Source: Marsupella aquatica (Eukaryota > Marchantiophyta). From it: DNA of 64,000 nt. Made by a program: the position numbers and the translations under genes. Location of the stretch: the NCBI GenBank assembly GCA_973895155.1, contig OZ316893.1, positions 21,452,001 to 21,516,000 on the forward strand, written 5' to 3'. The notes beneath the pieces were generated by a model. That model saw nothing but the letters and a program-made list of their open reading frames with translations. It was not told the origin of the DNA and searched no databases. This document shows, piece after piece, positions 22,700 through 33,741 of this stretch. The number at the start of each line of letters is the position of its first letter. The first letter of the stretch is position 1.

Positions 22700-22962
22700 G
22701 GCATCTCAAGGTTAACACTTAAGGGTGATGGCTTTTGGCCATAACTTCTTCACATTGTTACGTACAAAGATCTTTAATTTCTTCAGTAGCCTGTGAAGTG
22801 ACTTGTGGTCATGGGATATAGGGGCGGCTCAAAGCTTCACAGTTAAGGGATGGCTTTTGGCCACAAAAGAAATGGGCTAACTTTACTCACATGGCTGTGT
22901 AAAAGGTTCTTTTAGTTTCTTGTTCAGTAGCCTCTAAAGTGACTTCTGGTCATTGGATATGA
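22700..22962. repeat. ~127-bp direct duplication
   Basis: Two diverged copies share TTAAGGGTGATGGCTTTTGG / TTAAGGGATGGCTTTTGGCC, then TTTCTTCAGTAGCCTGTGAA / GTTCAGTAGCCTCTAAAG and GTGACTTGTGGTCATGGGAT. Confidence 0.75.
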
Positions 22963-23864
22963 TCATTCTCTGGTGCCAATGTTATGTACTATCAATATAA
23001 TACTGTATGTATTTTCTATCATTAACCTTAACCTATATATAACTTTTGCAATATGAGACCCCAAAATAGGATGTCTCAAACCAGCTGTTCCATGGAGATC
23101 TGCAGGTCAGGTTGCAGATCAAAAAATTGCAATTCCTCAAAAATTCTACCTCCTTTAACCCAGTTGGTCAGTGCACTAGGGCTCGCTCCTAAAATCAGTC
23201 CCCACCATTACATTGGTGCCCTTCAAGAATCAATGGCACCTCTGAAAAATGATAATGTTTAGTTAATACACAAACAGCTATTGTGACCCGTCTCAAACCA
23301 AAACTCCATGAGTAGGGTTTGTCCTAATATTGACTTTCAATGAGGTCATGGAGGAAAAAATTTCGCAAGGGCCTACTCAAAAAATTTCGGAAATAACAGC
23401 TGGGGACGCCCTATTGGATTTAAGACTCCCGTTGTCATCTTGTAGGAGAGTTTTACTCTAAACCATACCTACCCTCATTTCTGCATGTGAATACGAGGTA
23501 CGGGCTCAACAGTGGCTTTTGATTTTGGTGGAAAGGTCTCCTCTGAGAGCCCATTTTCAATTTAAAAATCCACTCATTGGTTGTGTGGAAAGAGTGCCCA
23601 CCAAAACAGGAACACAATCATATCTCTAAGTCGGAATTCCTCTATTTTTTAATGGAAGCACGTTACTAAAAGCGTGAGAAGAGTAGAGGAGCAATCATGA
23701 AAGTTCAGGAAGTCATGCGCAAAAGCAGGCTGATTCCCGTACCGTAGGAGTACCTACTGTAGGTTTGCACAAATAATAATCAATTGAAAAATTGGCGTTC
23801 AGCGCAGTGAAATGATCTTCCAACAATGTTGAGCTGGAAAAATCTCGAACCTGAGAAAACCCTT

Positions 23865-24270
23865 AAAAGCCCTGAAAATCCCCCTTTATTTTTGAAAGGT
23901 ATTCCCTTGGCCAATCCCTCTCGCCCACATCCCTCGTAACCAAATTCACGGTCAAACCAGCTTGGCACCATGCAGCCTTAGTGTCCCGCTCAGAAAAAGA
24001 CACTATGGGGCCCTCCACGGGGCAAAAAGCCTTTAAGAGCCCCCCCCCCCCCCTTATTTTGAAAGGTACTCCCGTGAAGTCGCTTTAGCTCACATCCCTT
24101 GTAAACCTCTTAGGACTCAGGGTCAACCATCTTGGTACCATGCAGCCTTGGTGTGCGTACCAGTCTATTTTTCAAGGTTTTTACTTTTGTCCCATAATAG
24201 TGAACGTCACCTGATGGAAAGTAGGAGATTCTAAACATATTAATGATAGAATTTTATATAAATTTTAATT
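23865..24270. repeat. Foldback-family repeat, two tandem copies (minus orientation)
   Basis: Copies at about 23865-23993 and 24030-24185 share TTTGAAAGGTAYTCCC and a block like ACCATGCAGCCTTRGTGT. The second contains a 14-17 base poly-C run and continues to GTCACCTGATGG near 24210. The same block occurs inverted at 25610-25880 and 27600-27800. Confidence 0.75.
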
Positions 24271-25555
24271 ACTTTACCACTAAAGATATTCAAATTGATA
24301 ATACTACTATAATTGTTTTCATATTTACAAAGTCAATAAGTTTAACAAAGTAACCAAAACTAAAGCTCGGATGGACCTCCACTTTGTGTATAAACCCCAA
24401 ATGGACTGGCAAAGCTTGGATGGACTTGCTCAGAACATTTAAACCAACTCAGGTGACACTATTACATTTTTGACTAAAATAAGGCCAGTTTCAATTACAT
24501 TACCAAACCAGCTTCCTTGGTAACTTGACGGCCTTGAAGACATCAAGATGTCATGCTATTACTCAGGATCATTATGACGTCTTGACTACTTTCTCCCCAA
24601 GGTAGTCAAAGTCATCAACTGCGATCAGCGACCGGTTCCTTTTTATTTTTGATGTAAAAGCAACGATTGCTTTATGCACTCCATGGAGAGACAATGTCTC
24701 GGTTCATCCAAAGTATTAAAGTAACCAGAGTGAGAATATACTAAAAAATGACACATTTGTAAACACAACAAAAACAGTGGCCATGTTGTAAATTAGAATA
24801 TCTTTAGTGACAATGTCTTTAAAAAATGTAAGTTTATTAGATTATTTTTTAACATTAGATATCAGTAAAGTTGAATAGAACAGTCAGAATCTGGGTTCTA
24901 GATTACCCAAAGTTTCTGGTGTCCACTTTGGGCAATCATCCACATTTTTCTATACTTTCCCAGATTGGGTCCTAGATTGCCCAATGTGCCTAATACTTTA
25001 TAGTGGGTGGAATTTGGAAAAATTCTTGCACTTTAAAAAGTACACTCCCTTTGCTTCTTTTGGTCACCAAGTTGGAGCCATGTGTTTTGACATACTAGAG
25101 GCTTCCTTGTGTCCGGCTGAAGCAGGGCAAGAGGTAAGCAAGAAAGTTTAGAGGTTGCACTAGGTCTTAGAGTAGCCCTTCCCCAGTGATTTTCTGCACC
25201 CAAAATGCTATGGGTTGTGTCACTGAATTTTTTGTCACCAGCTTGTACAGTCAGGGCTCTGGTGTCCACAGTGTAAAATTGGGTTGTCCAAATGTGTTGG
25301 CACCCTACTAATATTGAGCTAACCCATGGGCAGGTGTTGTGACCTGCCGTGGTGCTGCAGTAGGGCATCTCAAAGTTGTCTTTCTTTGATTAGCCTTTGT
25401 GCAAAATTCCAGTTTTCAAGCCCACTAAAAATGTATTAGCCATTTTGTTTAACACTAGTTAGTGTTTTTTTGTTAACTTTCGCACTTAGACATAGACCCC
25501 ATTTGCCAGAATCTAACAATTCTTTAAATATAGGGAGATCCAATGGTCATGCATT
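24271..25555. other. No gene seen
   Basis: AT-rich spacer between two oppositely oriented copies of the same repeat family; no coding content recognised. Confidence 0.5.
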
Positions 25556-25559
25556 AATC

Positions 25560-25880
25560 TAAGAAAATGATATAAAGAACATTATTAAAATCTTCTACCC
25601 TCACTGTACCAGGTGACATTCACCAGTTTAGGAAAAAGAGAAAAATCGTCTTGCAAGGACAACTGGCTGCAGGGTACTAGGCTGGTTGATTGGGGAACAC
25701 CCTAGGGGTTAAAGGGGCTGGGCTCCAGGGACTGGGCTCAAGGAGTCCCTTTCAAAATAAAGGGTCTTGTGGGGGTTTGTTTCCCTGGGGGGGCCCATGA
25801 ACTCTGGGCCCAAGAAGTCCCTTTCAAAATGAGGAGGGGATTTGTTTCCCTGGAGGGACCCCATCAAGTCTTTCCTGATG
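25560..25880. repeat. Foldback-family repeat (plus orientation)
   Basis: Begins near ATTAATCTAAGAAAA (~25553), contains ACCAGGTGACATTCACC and the GGCTGCAGGGTACTAGGC block. It ends in two short copies of AAGWAGTCCCTTTCAAAAT-like sequence. It is an inverted relative of 24030-24270. Confidence 0.7.
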
Positions 25881-27285
25881 TTAATGTTGGGCTGGGAGAA
25901 TATACTGGAGGGTCTAGGTCCATGTGGAGTAAATGAGATTCTAGAGATGATTGCCTGGAATTTTTTATGTGAGATGTTGATATTAGTAGCATGGCTAGGG
26001 GTTCAGTGAAATGCCAGGAAAACTAGACTCAAACAACCTTTTTGGCTGGGACAACTAACTAATTTGAGACTCGTGGCAGTCTCAAATTAAAATAACTTTC
26101 TGCAATCAAAGATAGCGCACCAGGTTAGGACTACTGGAGGCCATCGTAATACGCGGAAAAAAAAAACCAATTTAGAGCCTTGGCCGAATTAACAACATAC
26201 TGTGGGGCCTTTGTGAACCCCTCGAAATAATTTAGTCATGAAAAATTTAAGAACAGTATGAGCATCTATGGAAGTATTGACTTTTCAATGTATTGTTTTC
26301 AAAAGAAAAAGTGAAAAAGGGAGTAATGAAATGAAATGTGTATGAAAGTGAAAAATAATGAATGCTTCGGTAAACGTATTCTCGAACAGGGATGGCACTA
26401 CTATAGTCACACAGGAGTCAAGGACCAGTTGGCCAAACTAAGGAGAGCCATACAACAAATTCTTTCGTACGAGTCCCCCCAAAGGAGGAGGCAGAGGCAG
26501 CCCACATGGGGGAGTAATAAGGATTCTGCTCTTTCCCCGATGTGTGCTTTCTGGTGTAACCTTGTTAGAGACTAGAGAGACTATATAATGAGGTTTTAGC
26601 TTGTCTTATTGAGATTAAAGTTATACATAAATACACTCAAACTCAGAAAAGTAGAAACTAAAGTTGGACATAGTGCTCGTGAGAACCACATTTTGATGGT
26701 TGATGGGAGTTTGGGGCCCATGATTTGACAATTATGAGCACTAAATTAATTTACTTGTGCAACTACAAGACAACTAGGGAAGAAGGAGACTTGGAAAAAC
26801 ACGAGCCCAAATATTTCACGATGACACAATGAAGATTAATCTAATGAAACTTACCCCTCTGCATTTTGTGATGAAAGTCTCAACAAAACTACCAGAAAAT
26901 CACTGTTACTTTGATAGAAATGTAGTTTACCTTATGAATATCAATTTATTACAATTAAACTCCAATTCTGGGAAATATGGTCCATGGGGCCCAGGTTTGA
27001 TAAGGCAAATTTAATTCCTTATAATGGCTCTGTATCCAATTAACCATGTAAAGTTTCATTATAGTCTACTAAGCTCTTATACCTCTCTACTCAAGAAATC
27101 CAAAGATATAACTTTAAAAAAACCAACTTATTTTGATATGCAAATATTTGACAAATATCAAATTATATGGCTTTTCTAATACACGTGTCTACAGCCAAAG
27201 TAACCTTGTGGCTCATGGGGCTTTCAAATCCCAAAACAGTACCTTGAGTTAAGCCAACAACATAGAAAAAGTTTAGTGGGCCTCT
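25881..27285. other. No gene seen
   Basis: Low-GC spacer; short open frames only, without recognised domains. Confidence 0.5.
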
Positions 27286-27289
27286 CGTG

Positions 27290-27800
27290 CAACAAACCCC
27301 TCCTGAGGCTGCTTCTTTTGGAAGGGACTACCTCGACCAATAGTTGTTGCAGCCTATATCTGTTTGCTGCAACCCAGTCCTTTAACCCCTACAGTGATCC
27401 CGGGTCTACCAGCGTAGCACCTGGCAGCCTTCTCGTCCTTGCAGGCCTATTTTATGGTTTTGTTTTTCCAAAGTGACCGAGTAGAAAACTCTCAGAATGT
27501 TGTTGGTGTAGTTTTCTTAGATTAATAGCTGACCAATGTTCTGAAATTAATCTAAGAAAACTCAATAAAACAATTATTTCTAGAACAGTCTACTTTACAC
27601 CAGGTGACATTTGCCACTGACTATGGGATAAAAGGATAAACTATTAGAAATAGGCTCATAGGGACACGAGGGCTGCATGGTCCCAGGCTGGTTGACTGTG
27701 GACCGTCGCAGGGGCTACCGGGATGTGCAAGGGCTACAACACTCGTAAAGTTTTTTTTTTTCCTGGAGGGGCCCCCATCAAGTCTTTCTCTTAAAAAGAG
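27290..27800. repeat. Foldback element, ~500 bp, near-palindromic
   Basis: At the centre, GTTTTCTTAGATTAAT (27511-27526) is repeated exactly in reverse complement at 27546-27561, across a 19-base loop. Outward, both arms carry diverged copies of the same family. The left arm has CACCTGGCAGCCTTCTCG. The right arm has GGGCTGCATGGTCCCAGG. Confidence 0.75.
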
Positions 27801-27949
27801 AGTAACCGTAAGTACGTCCCTTGGAGCTCTTAACTCACCAAAACTAAGTTGGGTTTACTAAGTACTCCTTGAGATTTACTTTTGGCTGGGAACTTGTGGA
27901 GGGGAGTACCATCCTTTGATGTGAGGAACTTCATGGGCTGCTGAACTAA

Positions 27950-28330
27950 ATTCCTTACTAGCTCAACTGAAACAAAATTGCAATCCCACTTGACATGGAG
28001 CTGAAATTTCAAACTGTCAACCAGAACCAAATTGAAAGGAGTCAAACTGTAACATGAGATGTCACTAGAACTAAATTTTTCAGTGGGTCAACTAAAACAA
28101 AATTGTAATCCCAATTGAGATAGAGCTGAATTTTGAATTGGCAATCAGAACAAACTTGAAATCAGCAAAAACTAAATTTGATATTGCACTAGACATGTAG
28201 CTGGGATATGAATTGTCAACCAGAATGAAATTAAATTCAAAGAAAACTAATTGGGAATGACACTAGACATAGAGCTTATATTTTTTAACTATCAACCAGA
28301 AACAAATTTGAAATGGGTCTAAGCTATCAA
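27950..28330. repeat. ~110-bp degenerate tandem repeat, three to four copies
   Basis: Units share a CACTAGACATRKAGCTG-like block followed by AATTGTCAACCAGAA and an A-rich stretch ending AAACTAAATT. Confidence 0.65.
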
Positions 28331-30725
28331 AATAGCTCAAAAATATAAGTTCTATATGTAGTTGAATATGAGTTCTATGTCTAGTTGAATACTGCCAATA
28401 AATTTGAAACCCCTAAGCTGCAAATTGAAGCAGCTCATCAGAATCATGTTTGAACTCCATCTACTGGGTGACAAAAGTTGACAGAAATTTCAATTGAACC
28501 ACCTGGAATCTTGAATATTAACATTCCAAACACAGGGGCACATACATAGACAACATCAAGAGTTTAGCAATAAATTCTCTTGAATTGAAGCAGCTCGAAA
28601 TCTTCAGGGCAAGCTCGAAAGTAAGGCTGTGCAGACATACGGTTTTCACAGGAGAACGTTCAAAGAATATTTCTGGAAAATATAAAAGAGAAACTCAAAC
28701 TGCAGATGCAGAGGACCAGCAAAGACAGAACTTGAACTCAAAGGGGACACAAAGTGTAAGAGAGCTCACAAGCACAAACAAAAACTTTGTGTGACTCGGG
28801 GTAAAGTAAAGTTTAGAAGCATTAGTTGAATTTCACCCCTAATAAAACACAGAGCAGTTCATATCAGGTTGGAACCTTAACTCATCCTGAACCCAGTCAA
28901 TATGACAAATGACTCACTTGGCTTCTGAACTTTACAAAAACTCTGTTGGTCCTCCAGTTTTTCTGAAGAGAAGGTGTGTTTTCTTCTCTTAGACCCGCTC
29001 TTTAGCCCTATACTTATTTTTCAATGTACGTCTTGGCATTATTGGATTATGTTTGCAATTATTTCCTCCCTTCTCTTTAGCTCTGAGTATATTTATTCTT
29101 CAACTAATCTCATATATATATATATATATATATCCTTTGTAAGTTGCAGGTTGGTTGCTAATTTTATCTTATTTTTAGGTAGTACTTGATTTAGATTTGA
29201 TACATGTCTGAGTGACTCCTTACCTATAACTGCCCAGGAACTAGTGTGAGAAAATAGACTTCAAGATCATGAATCCCTCCAGCGCAAACATATATAGCTG
29301 TAGCTATGGCCGCCAGGAGCAGCAGCTGATCAAGCTACGGCAGCCTTAGAGAGGGCATACTCTGGGTGGATTCAGCAGCTAGCCAATATTCTTGCTAAAC
29401 CTTAAACCCTAACGACCACCCTTTTTCCAATGTTGCAGCAGCCAAGCCCCAACTATGGTAGCTGTGAGCTATGAAGATTGGGGAGAGAGGAGTAGCCACA
29501 AGGTGTGAGGGAGAGCTATGTGTAAGCAGCAGCCTCTGAGCTCCACAGAGCTTCAGCTATGGCAGCTGCAAGCTGTGAGCTCGCTGTGAGCAGCCTCTGA
29601 GCTAGCTATGGCAACCAAACTACAACATTTTATGAGGGATAAACAGTCGCAAGGTGTGAGAGAGAGCTATGTGTAAGAAACCGTCTGCTCCACATAGATA
29701 TCAGATGTGAAACATGAGAGCACTCAATTATCTCACTACCCCAACAAGGCACCATAATCATGAAGAAACTCTTGAAGTATCCAGAGCTCATGAGAAAGTA
29801 CATGAACAATGAGGAATTGAGAGAATGCTCTCCCTCCAACCTATACCCCCCGGGGGTCCGAGATGTGTGGGCCTAATCTAAGCAGATCTTATCCTAATGC
29901 AATCAAGGGTTAACTAACTAAAGTTGGGATCGAACTAGAGTAAATTCCTAACACTACGAAAGGGGTGGCCATGAGGCACGTACTGGTAGGGCAAGGACTA
30001 GACTGAGGCCCTACAGAGCCCAAGCGGGGAAGCCACCACAAGTGAACAGGGGGCGCGCTCAGTCTGTACCAGGCAGACATGTTATTGCTCGGGCAGGGCT
30101 GAAGTCCCTTTGTACCCTGAGTTGTGGTCTAACCACTGCTCACAGTGTTGTTTCCTAAGGCTTATAACTAAACTACAATACTTTTCTCTCCACTCTTGTC
30201 CTCTCTCTTGTCAAATTCAAATATTTGGACAAGGAATTGTGTAAAATATAGGGAGTTCACTTTGAATTGTTTGTAGTTACGAAATAACACTAGGGTAACC
30301 AAAATGCTGAACATTTAATGTGACATTAAATAGCACTAGGGTGACAATAATGGGACAACTAAAGGAGTCCCATAAACAAAACTAGAAAGGTCAGTTAGAG
30401 CATCTCCAAGAGTGTCTCCAAAGAGCTGCTTTTGGAGGTCCAATTTTCTTGAACCCTATCCTGTCCCTGTCATATCAGTTGTGTCCTAATTAGTTGAATC
30501 AACAAACATGAAACTATGCCAAGTGTGATGCTCATGCCTCTTGGAGGTATGGACGGGATGCCAAGTTGTACAGAATGATCTCCAAGATTTGAGTGATTCA
30601 TCTGGTTAGGGTGACTGCCAATGACATTCAAGGAGACTGTTCCCTGGAAAGTAATTAATGGCTCCAACGTATGCTGCCCACTCACTGCCTGCCAGTTGCC
30701 CACTTGCTGCTCGCAAAAATCCAAA
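28331..30725. other. No gene seen; TA microsatellite and short repeats
   Basis: A (TA)n run is at about 29112-29132. Around 29499-29680 the unit AGGTGTGAGRGAGAGCTATG occurs twice within a Gly/Ala-codon-like AGCAGC-rich stretch. No coding frame is convincing. Confidence 0.5.
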
Positions 30726-30730
30726 ATTTG

Positions 30731-30870
30731 GTATTTTTTTTAAGTGTCACACAAGCTTTGTCTCAACCCTACCTTTGGGTGGAATTGTGTAAAAAGTTGC
30801 GTGCTCAGGGGGATTCAAACCCAGAACCTCAGTCTCCCCACTCACATGAGCCACCACTACACCAGAGCCT
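30731..30870 (-). mobile_element. tRNA-derived SINE
   Basis: On the minus strand, a Pol III box A (TGGTGTAGTGG, 30864-30854) and box B (GGGTTTGAATCCC, 30822-30810) are 31 bases apart, the normal tRNA distance. They lie in a ~70-base tRNA-like head with only a partial acceptor stem (GCTC with GAGC). A ~60-base unrelated body follows and ends in an A-rich tail (TTAAAAAAAATACC). Box B differs from consensus at one base. Head plus body plus A-tail is SINE structure, not a functional tRNA. No clear target duplication was seen. Confidence 0.7.
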
Positions 30871-31312
30871 GCTAAATAAAAGCATTGAAGCATTTTTAGT
30901 ACTTATCCAGTTTTCGCCGCAGGCACGTTGGGCAGCAGTGGGCGGGCAGTGGAGCAATGAATACAGAAAGTCATTAATGACTTTCTATGGACTGTAGCCC
31001 TGAATCCAATGACTAGTGTCTCATTCATCTTTTGTGTTGCATTGATTGAGGTAATGATCTCCCATGAGGCATGAATTTTGGCAGAAACAAAAAGCATGCT
31101 CTTGACACTTCAATTATACTAGGAATATATTTGATGTAATCACTTAAACCACACCTGCCACTATAAAAGCCTCATTCCATGTCTCACTACTCACCATAAA
31201 AGGTGGAACACTAGCACGTTTTGTGGAGTACTTGCCAAAAAAAGATTTTGCCATCAGCACCTTTTGTGGAATTCAAAGCCCATTTCTGAACTTGTACTCC
31301 TTAGAATAAAAG

Positions 31313-31329
31313 CTATGGGTTACCCATAG
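31313..31329. repeat. 17-bp perfect palindrome, copy 1
   Basis: CTATGGGTTACCCATAG, followed by a GGGG-containing segment (CCCTTTATAGGGGC). Related to 31922-31938 and, inverted, to about 49945-49970. Confidence 0.7.
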
Positions 31330-31616
31330 CCCTTTATAGGGGCACGTGTGGTTTAATTGATTTGTTATGGCTCAATCCAACTGCTTTACATTACTCATGT
31401 TGATTGGTTTTGATTTTATTTGTCATATGAATTGTGTTAGATTGCACTTCCCATCATCAATGCTTTTATTTGCATGTCTCCCATAATACAATAATTATGC
31501 ACTACATGTTGTTTATCTTTGCAGCAAGATGATCAACCTTACAGATAAATTGGGACCCCGATTGGGACTGCTTGCATCATGTTCTGATAGAAGTTGCAGA
31601 ACAAATGCAGTCATTG

Positions 31617-31700
31617 TGATGTTCCTGCAATATGCAAAGTGTTGTGTGTTCCTGCAAATATGCAAAGTGTCGCGTGTTCCTGCAAATATGCAAAGTGTCA
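31617..31700. repeat. ~31-bp tandem repeat, three copies
   Basis: Units read GTTCCTGCAAATATGCAAAG followed by TGTCGCGT or TGTTGTGT. Confidence 0.9.
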
Positions 31701-31921
31701 TCATCGCAGGGGTCTTCGATCAAGACTTACCAAGTAACCCTTGGCAGCTCAATCACAAATATCATGCTTTAATTGCTCTTAAACCACAACTTCCCATATA
31801 TATAGGGGGAAGTGTCCAATACTTCTCCCTTTTTTCACATTTCACTCACTTCTTTACTCTAAGATGCCATTGTGCTCCACTATTTTGAGAAAAATTTACT
31901 GGTGACACTAAAATTTGGATA

Positions 31922-31938
31922 CTACGGGTAACCCGTAG
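31922..31938. repeat. 17-bp perfect palindrome, copy 2
   Basis: CTACGGGTAACCCGTAG. Compared with copy 1, both sides of one stem pair differ (T-A to C-G), so the palindrome is kept. Followed by GCCTTGAAGGGGC. Confidence 0.7.
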
Positions 31939-32772
31939 GCCTTGAAGGGGCAGAAAATTTACTATTAACACTACAATTTGGATATTACTGGTTGAGGTCG
32001 TGGGGAAGTGCTGTGAAAAGAAAGTTGCCTCATTCTGGTCGTCTAATTTTGCTCAGCAGAACTGCTGGTGACTTCGAGCCGAGCACATCCCATAAGCCCT
32101 TCTGGGACTTTCATTCTTTACTTGAACCCTGACTAGTCCAACTGAGAGGTAATGCTTAACTCACCTGGGATCGGTGCCCCAAAAAATCACCAACTCAGCC
32201 CAATTTGGCCACATTAACGACAAGTACTCTATGAATTGAAAACTTTATAAACATCCGCTAGTTCAGCTGGGTTATCGGTTGGGTCTGGACTGAATACTGT
32301 CGACGTAGTACTGGTAAAATCCATGAAGCAAGTATAACATAGATGCACCACAACATCGTTTCCTAATTTTATTCGCAATTTTCACCCAAATCTGACTCAG
32401 CCCCCTGCCCCCTGCCCCAGCTACCTGTACAAAGAGATTCGCCTAAAAAGAGCAGGTCAGGTTGCCAAATACTGACCAGGCACCCACCACCCACTCGTGA
32501 GCAATCCTCCGTGCCCTCTGTCGCCACCAATCCCCACCTCCCTGCTCTTGGCAGTCGCCGCTCGTGCTTCCCAGTCCCGACATGATAATTAAGCCGGTAA
32601 ATCCTGACCCAGAGTGAGGCTCGGATCAGCACACCTCCAGGGGCTAGGGGATAATGGTGTGATGAACTCGCCACCCCTACGAAGTAAATCCAAGTACAAT
32701 GGCAACCTGCCATGGACACAAAAAAGGGACGCTGGCCTCGTAAAACTATTCTCCGTACCACTGTAGTTAAGC
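31939..32772. other. 3' flank of the metallopeptidase gene; no separate gene
   Basis: The minus-strand frame at 32369-32776 overlaps the end of the upstream gene and has no recognised domain; it is best read as 3' UTR. Confidence 0.5.
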
Positions 32773-33741
32773 TCATAAGCTAGCTTGGTAATTCTGCCAG
32801 AGATGGCCCACACTCTTGCCAGTGATCTCGTCGAAGAAGGTCACATTCCAGGTTCTGCCCATCATGAAATTCAGCTGGTTTACAAACCCAGGAGCTTGAG
32901 TTCTGTCAATCCAGTCGAAGAAGAAGGCTGTGGTTTCGTACCCGGAGAACCACACTCCCCCAACTCTCCTCACCCAGTGCTTAGCTGGGTACCCAGATCG
33001 AAGGCGTATGAAATCAGCGATGCCCTCGATGACACCCGTGACGACAGGGTTTCCACGATTCAAAGCGCTGTTATTCTGCCAAATATGGGTAGACTCATGG
33101 ATCAGAACTCCAGTGATCTCGTAGACGAGTGCAGCGTGGTCTCCAGGAGCAACAAAATCCACGTACTGTCCTGAGAGATGTATTTCTGCTTTCCCATGCT
33201 TGGTCAGATTGGTATATGCAACGCCAGGCATATTCTCCACAGACAGTGTGACGTCCCTGACATCCTTCTCCCGGCTCAAGTACAATGAATTGATTATGAA
33301 GCCCTTGGCCATTCTCAGGACTTGCAGCATACCATCGTTTCCAAGCTCAGCGTGAAACTTTCTCCCACCGCTTGTCTTCCAGTCCAACGCCGTGTTGTTG
33401 ATACGGAAGGTTGTGCTGGAAGCTGGATTTGTTGCTAGGTACGCCTTGTAAGACTTGTACAGCGGGGTATCTTCAACTCTCGGTGGACCGGCAGAACCCT
33501 TCGAGAAATTGGCGATGAAGCCCTTCGCCGGCTCGACTATGAAGCTCTTGGCGGAATCAACGATAAAGTCCTTGGTTGGTTCATATACATAGGTCTTCGC
33601 CGAATCAACTATAGCCCCCCTGGCCGAATCCACTGCGAAGCGCTTGGCCGAATCAACTAGGACACCCTTGGTCCATTTCAGACCTTTCCGCAGCACGTTT
33701 CCCCGCACGGCGTTCTCATCTTCCTTGCGGCACTCCATCAT
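32773..33741 (-). CDS. Basic-secretory-protein-type zinc metallopeptidase with octapeptide-repeat N-terminus
   Basis: Single exon, 322 aa from the ATG at 33741 (a second Met follows directly). The C-terminal ~230 residues match the plant basic secretory protein family. They carry the zinc motif HESTH at residues 215-219 within VLIHESTHIWQ, followed by VIEGIADFIRLRSGY (239-253), whose Asp243 is the likely third ligand, and a late aromatic-rich block (YETTAFFFDWID). Unusually, residues 29-76 are six tandem eight-residue repeats with consensus VDSAKxFI, plus a decayed seventh. No signal peptide precedes them, although family members are typically secreted. The repeats would form an amphipathic segment, perhaps for membrane or lipid contact (inference). 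Plant members are linked to defence; substrate unknown. Confidence 0.87.
   Translation of the reverse strand: MMECRKEDENAVRGNVLRKGLKWTKGVLVDSAKRFAVDSARGAIVDSAKTYVYEPTKDFIVDSAKSFIVEPAKGFIANFSKGSAGPPRVEDTPLYKSYKAYLATNPASSTTFRINNTALDWKTSGGRKFHAELGNDGMLQVLRMAKGFIINSLYLSREKDVRDVTLSVENMPGVAYTNLTKHGKAEIHLSGQYVDFVAPGDHAALVYEITGVLIHESTHIWQNNSALNRGNPVVTGVIEGIADFIRLRSGYPAKHWVRRVGGVWFSGYETTAFFFDWIDRTQAPGFVNQLNFMMGRTWNVTFFDEITGKSVGHLWQNYQASL

Noticed and set aside
30795-30870. Functional tRNA gene on the minus strand
   Set aside because: Boxes A and B are present but the acceptor and other stems do not fold properly, and a body plus A-tail follows; a SINE fits better.
32369-32776. 135-codon minus-strand frame after the metallopeptidase
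   Set aside because: Overlaps the gene end in another frame, no domain, best explained as 3' UTR.
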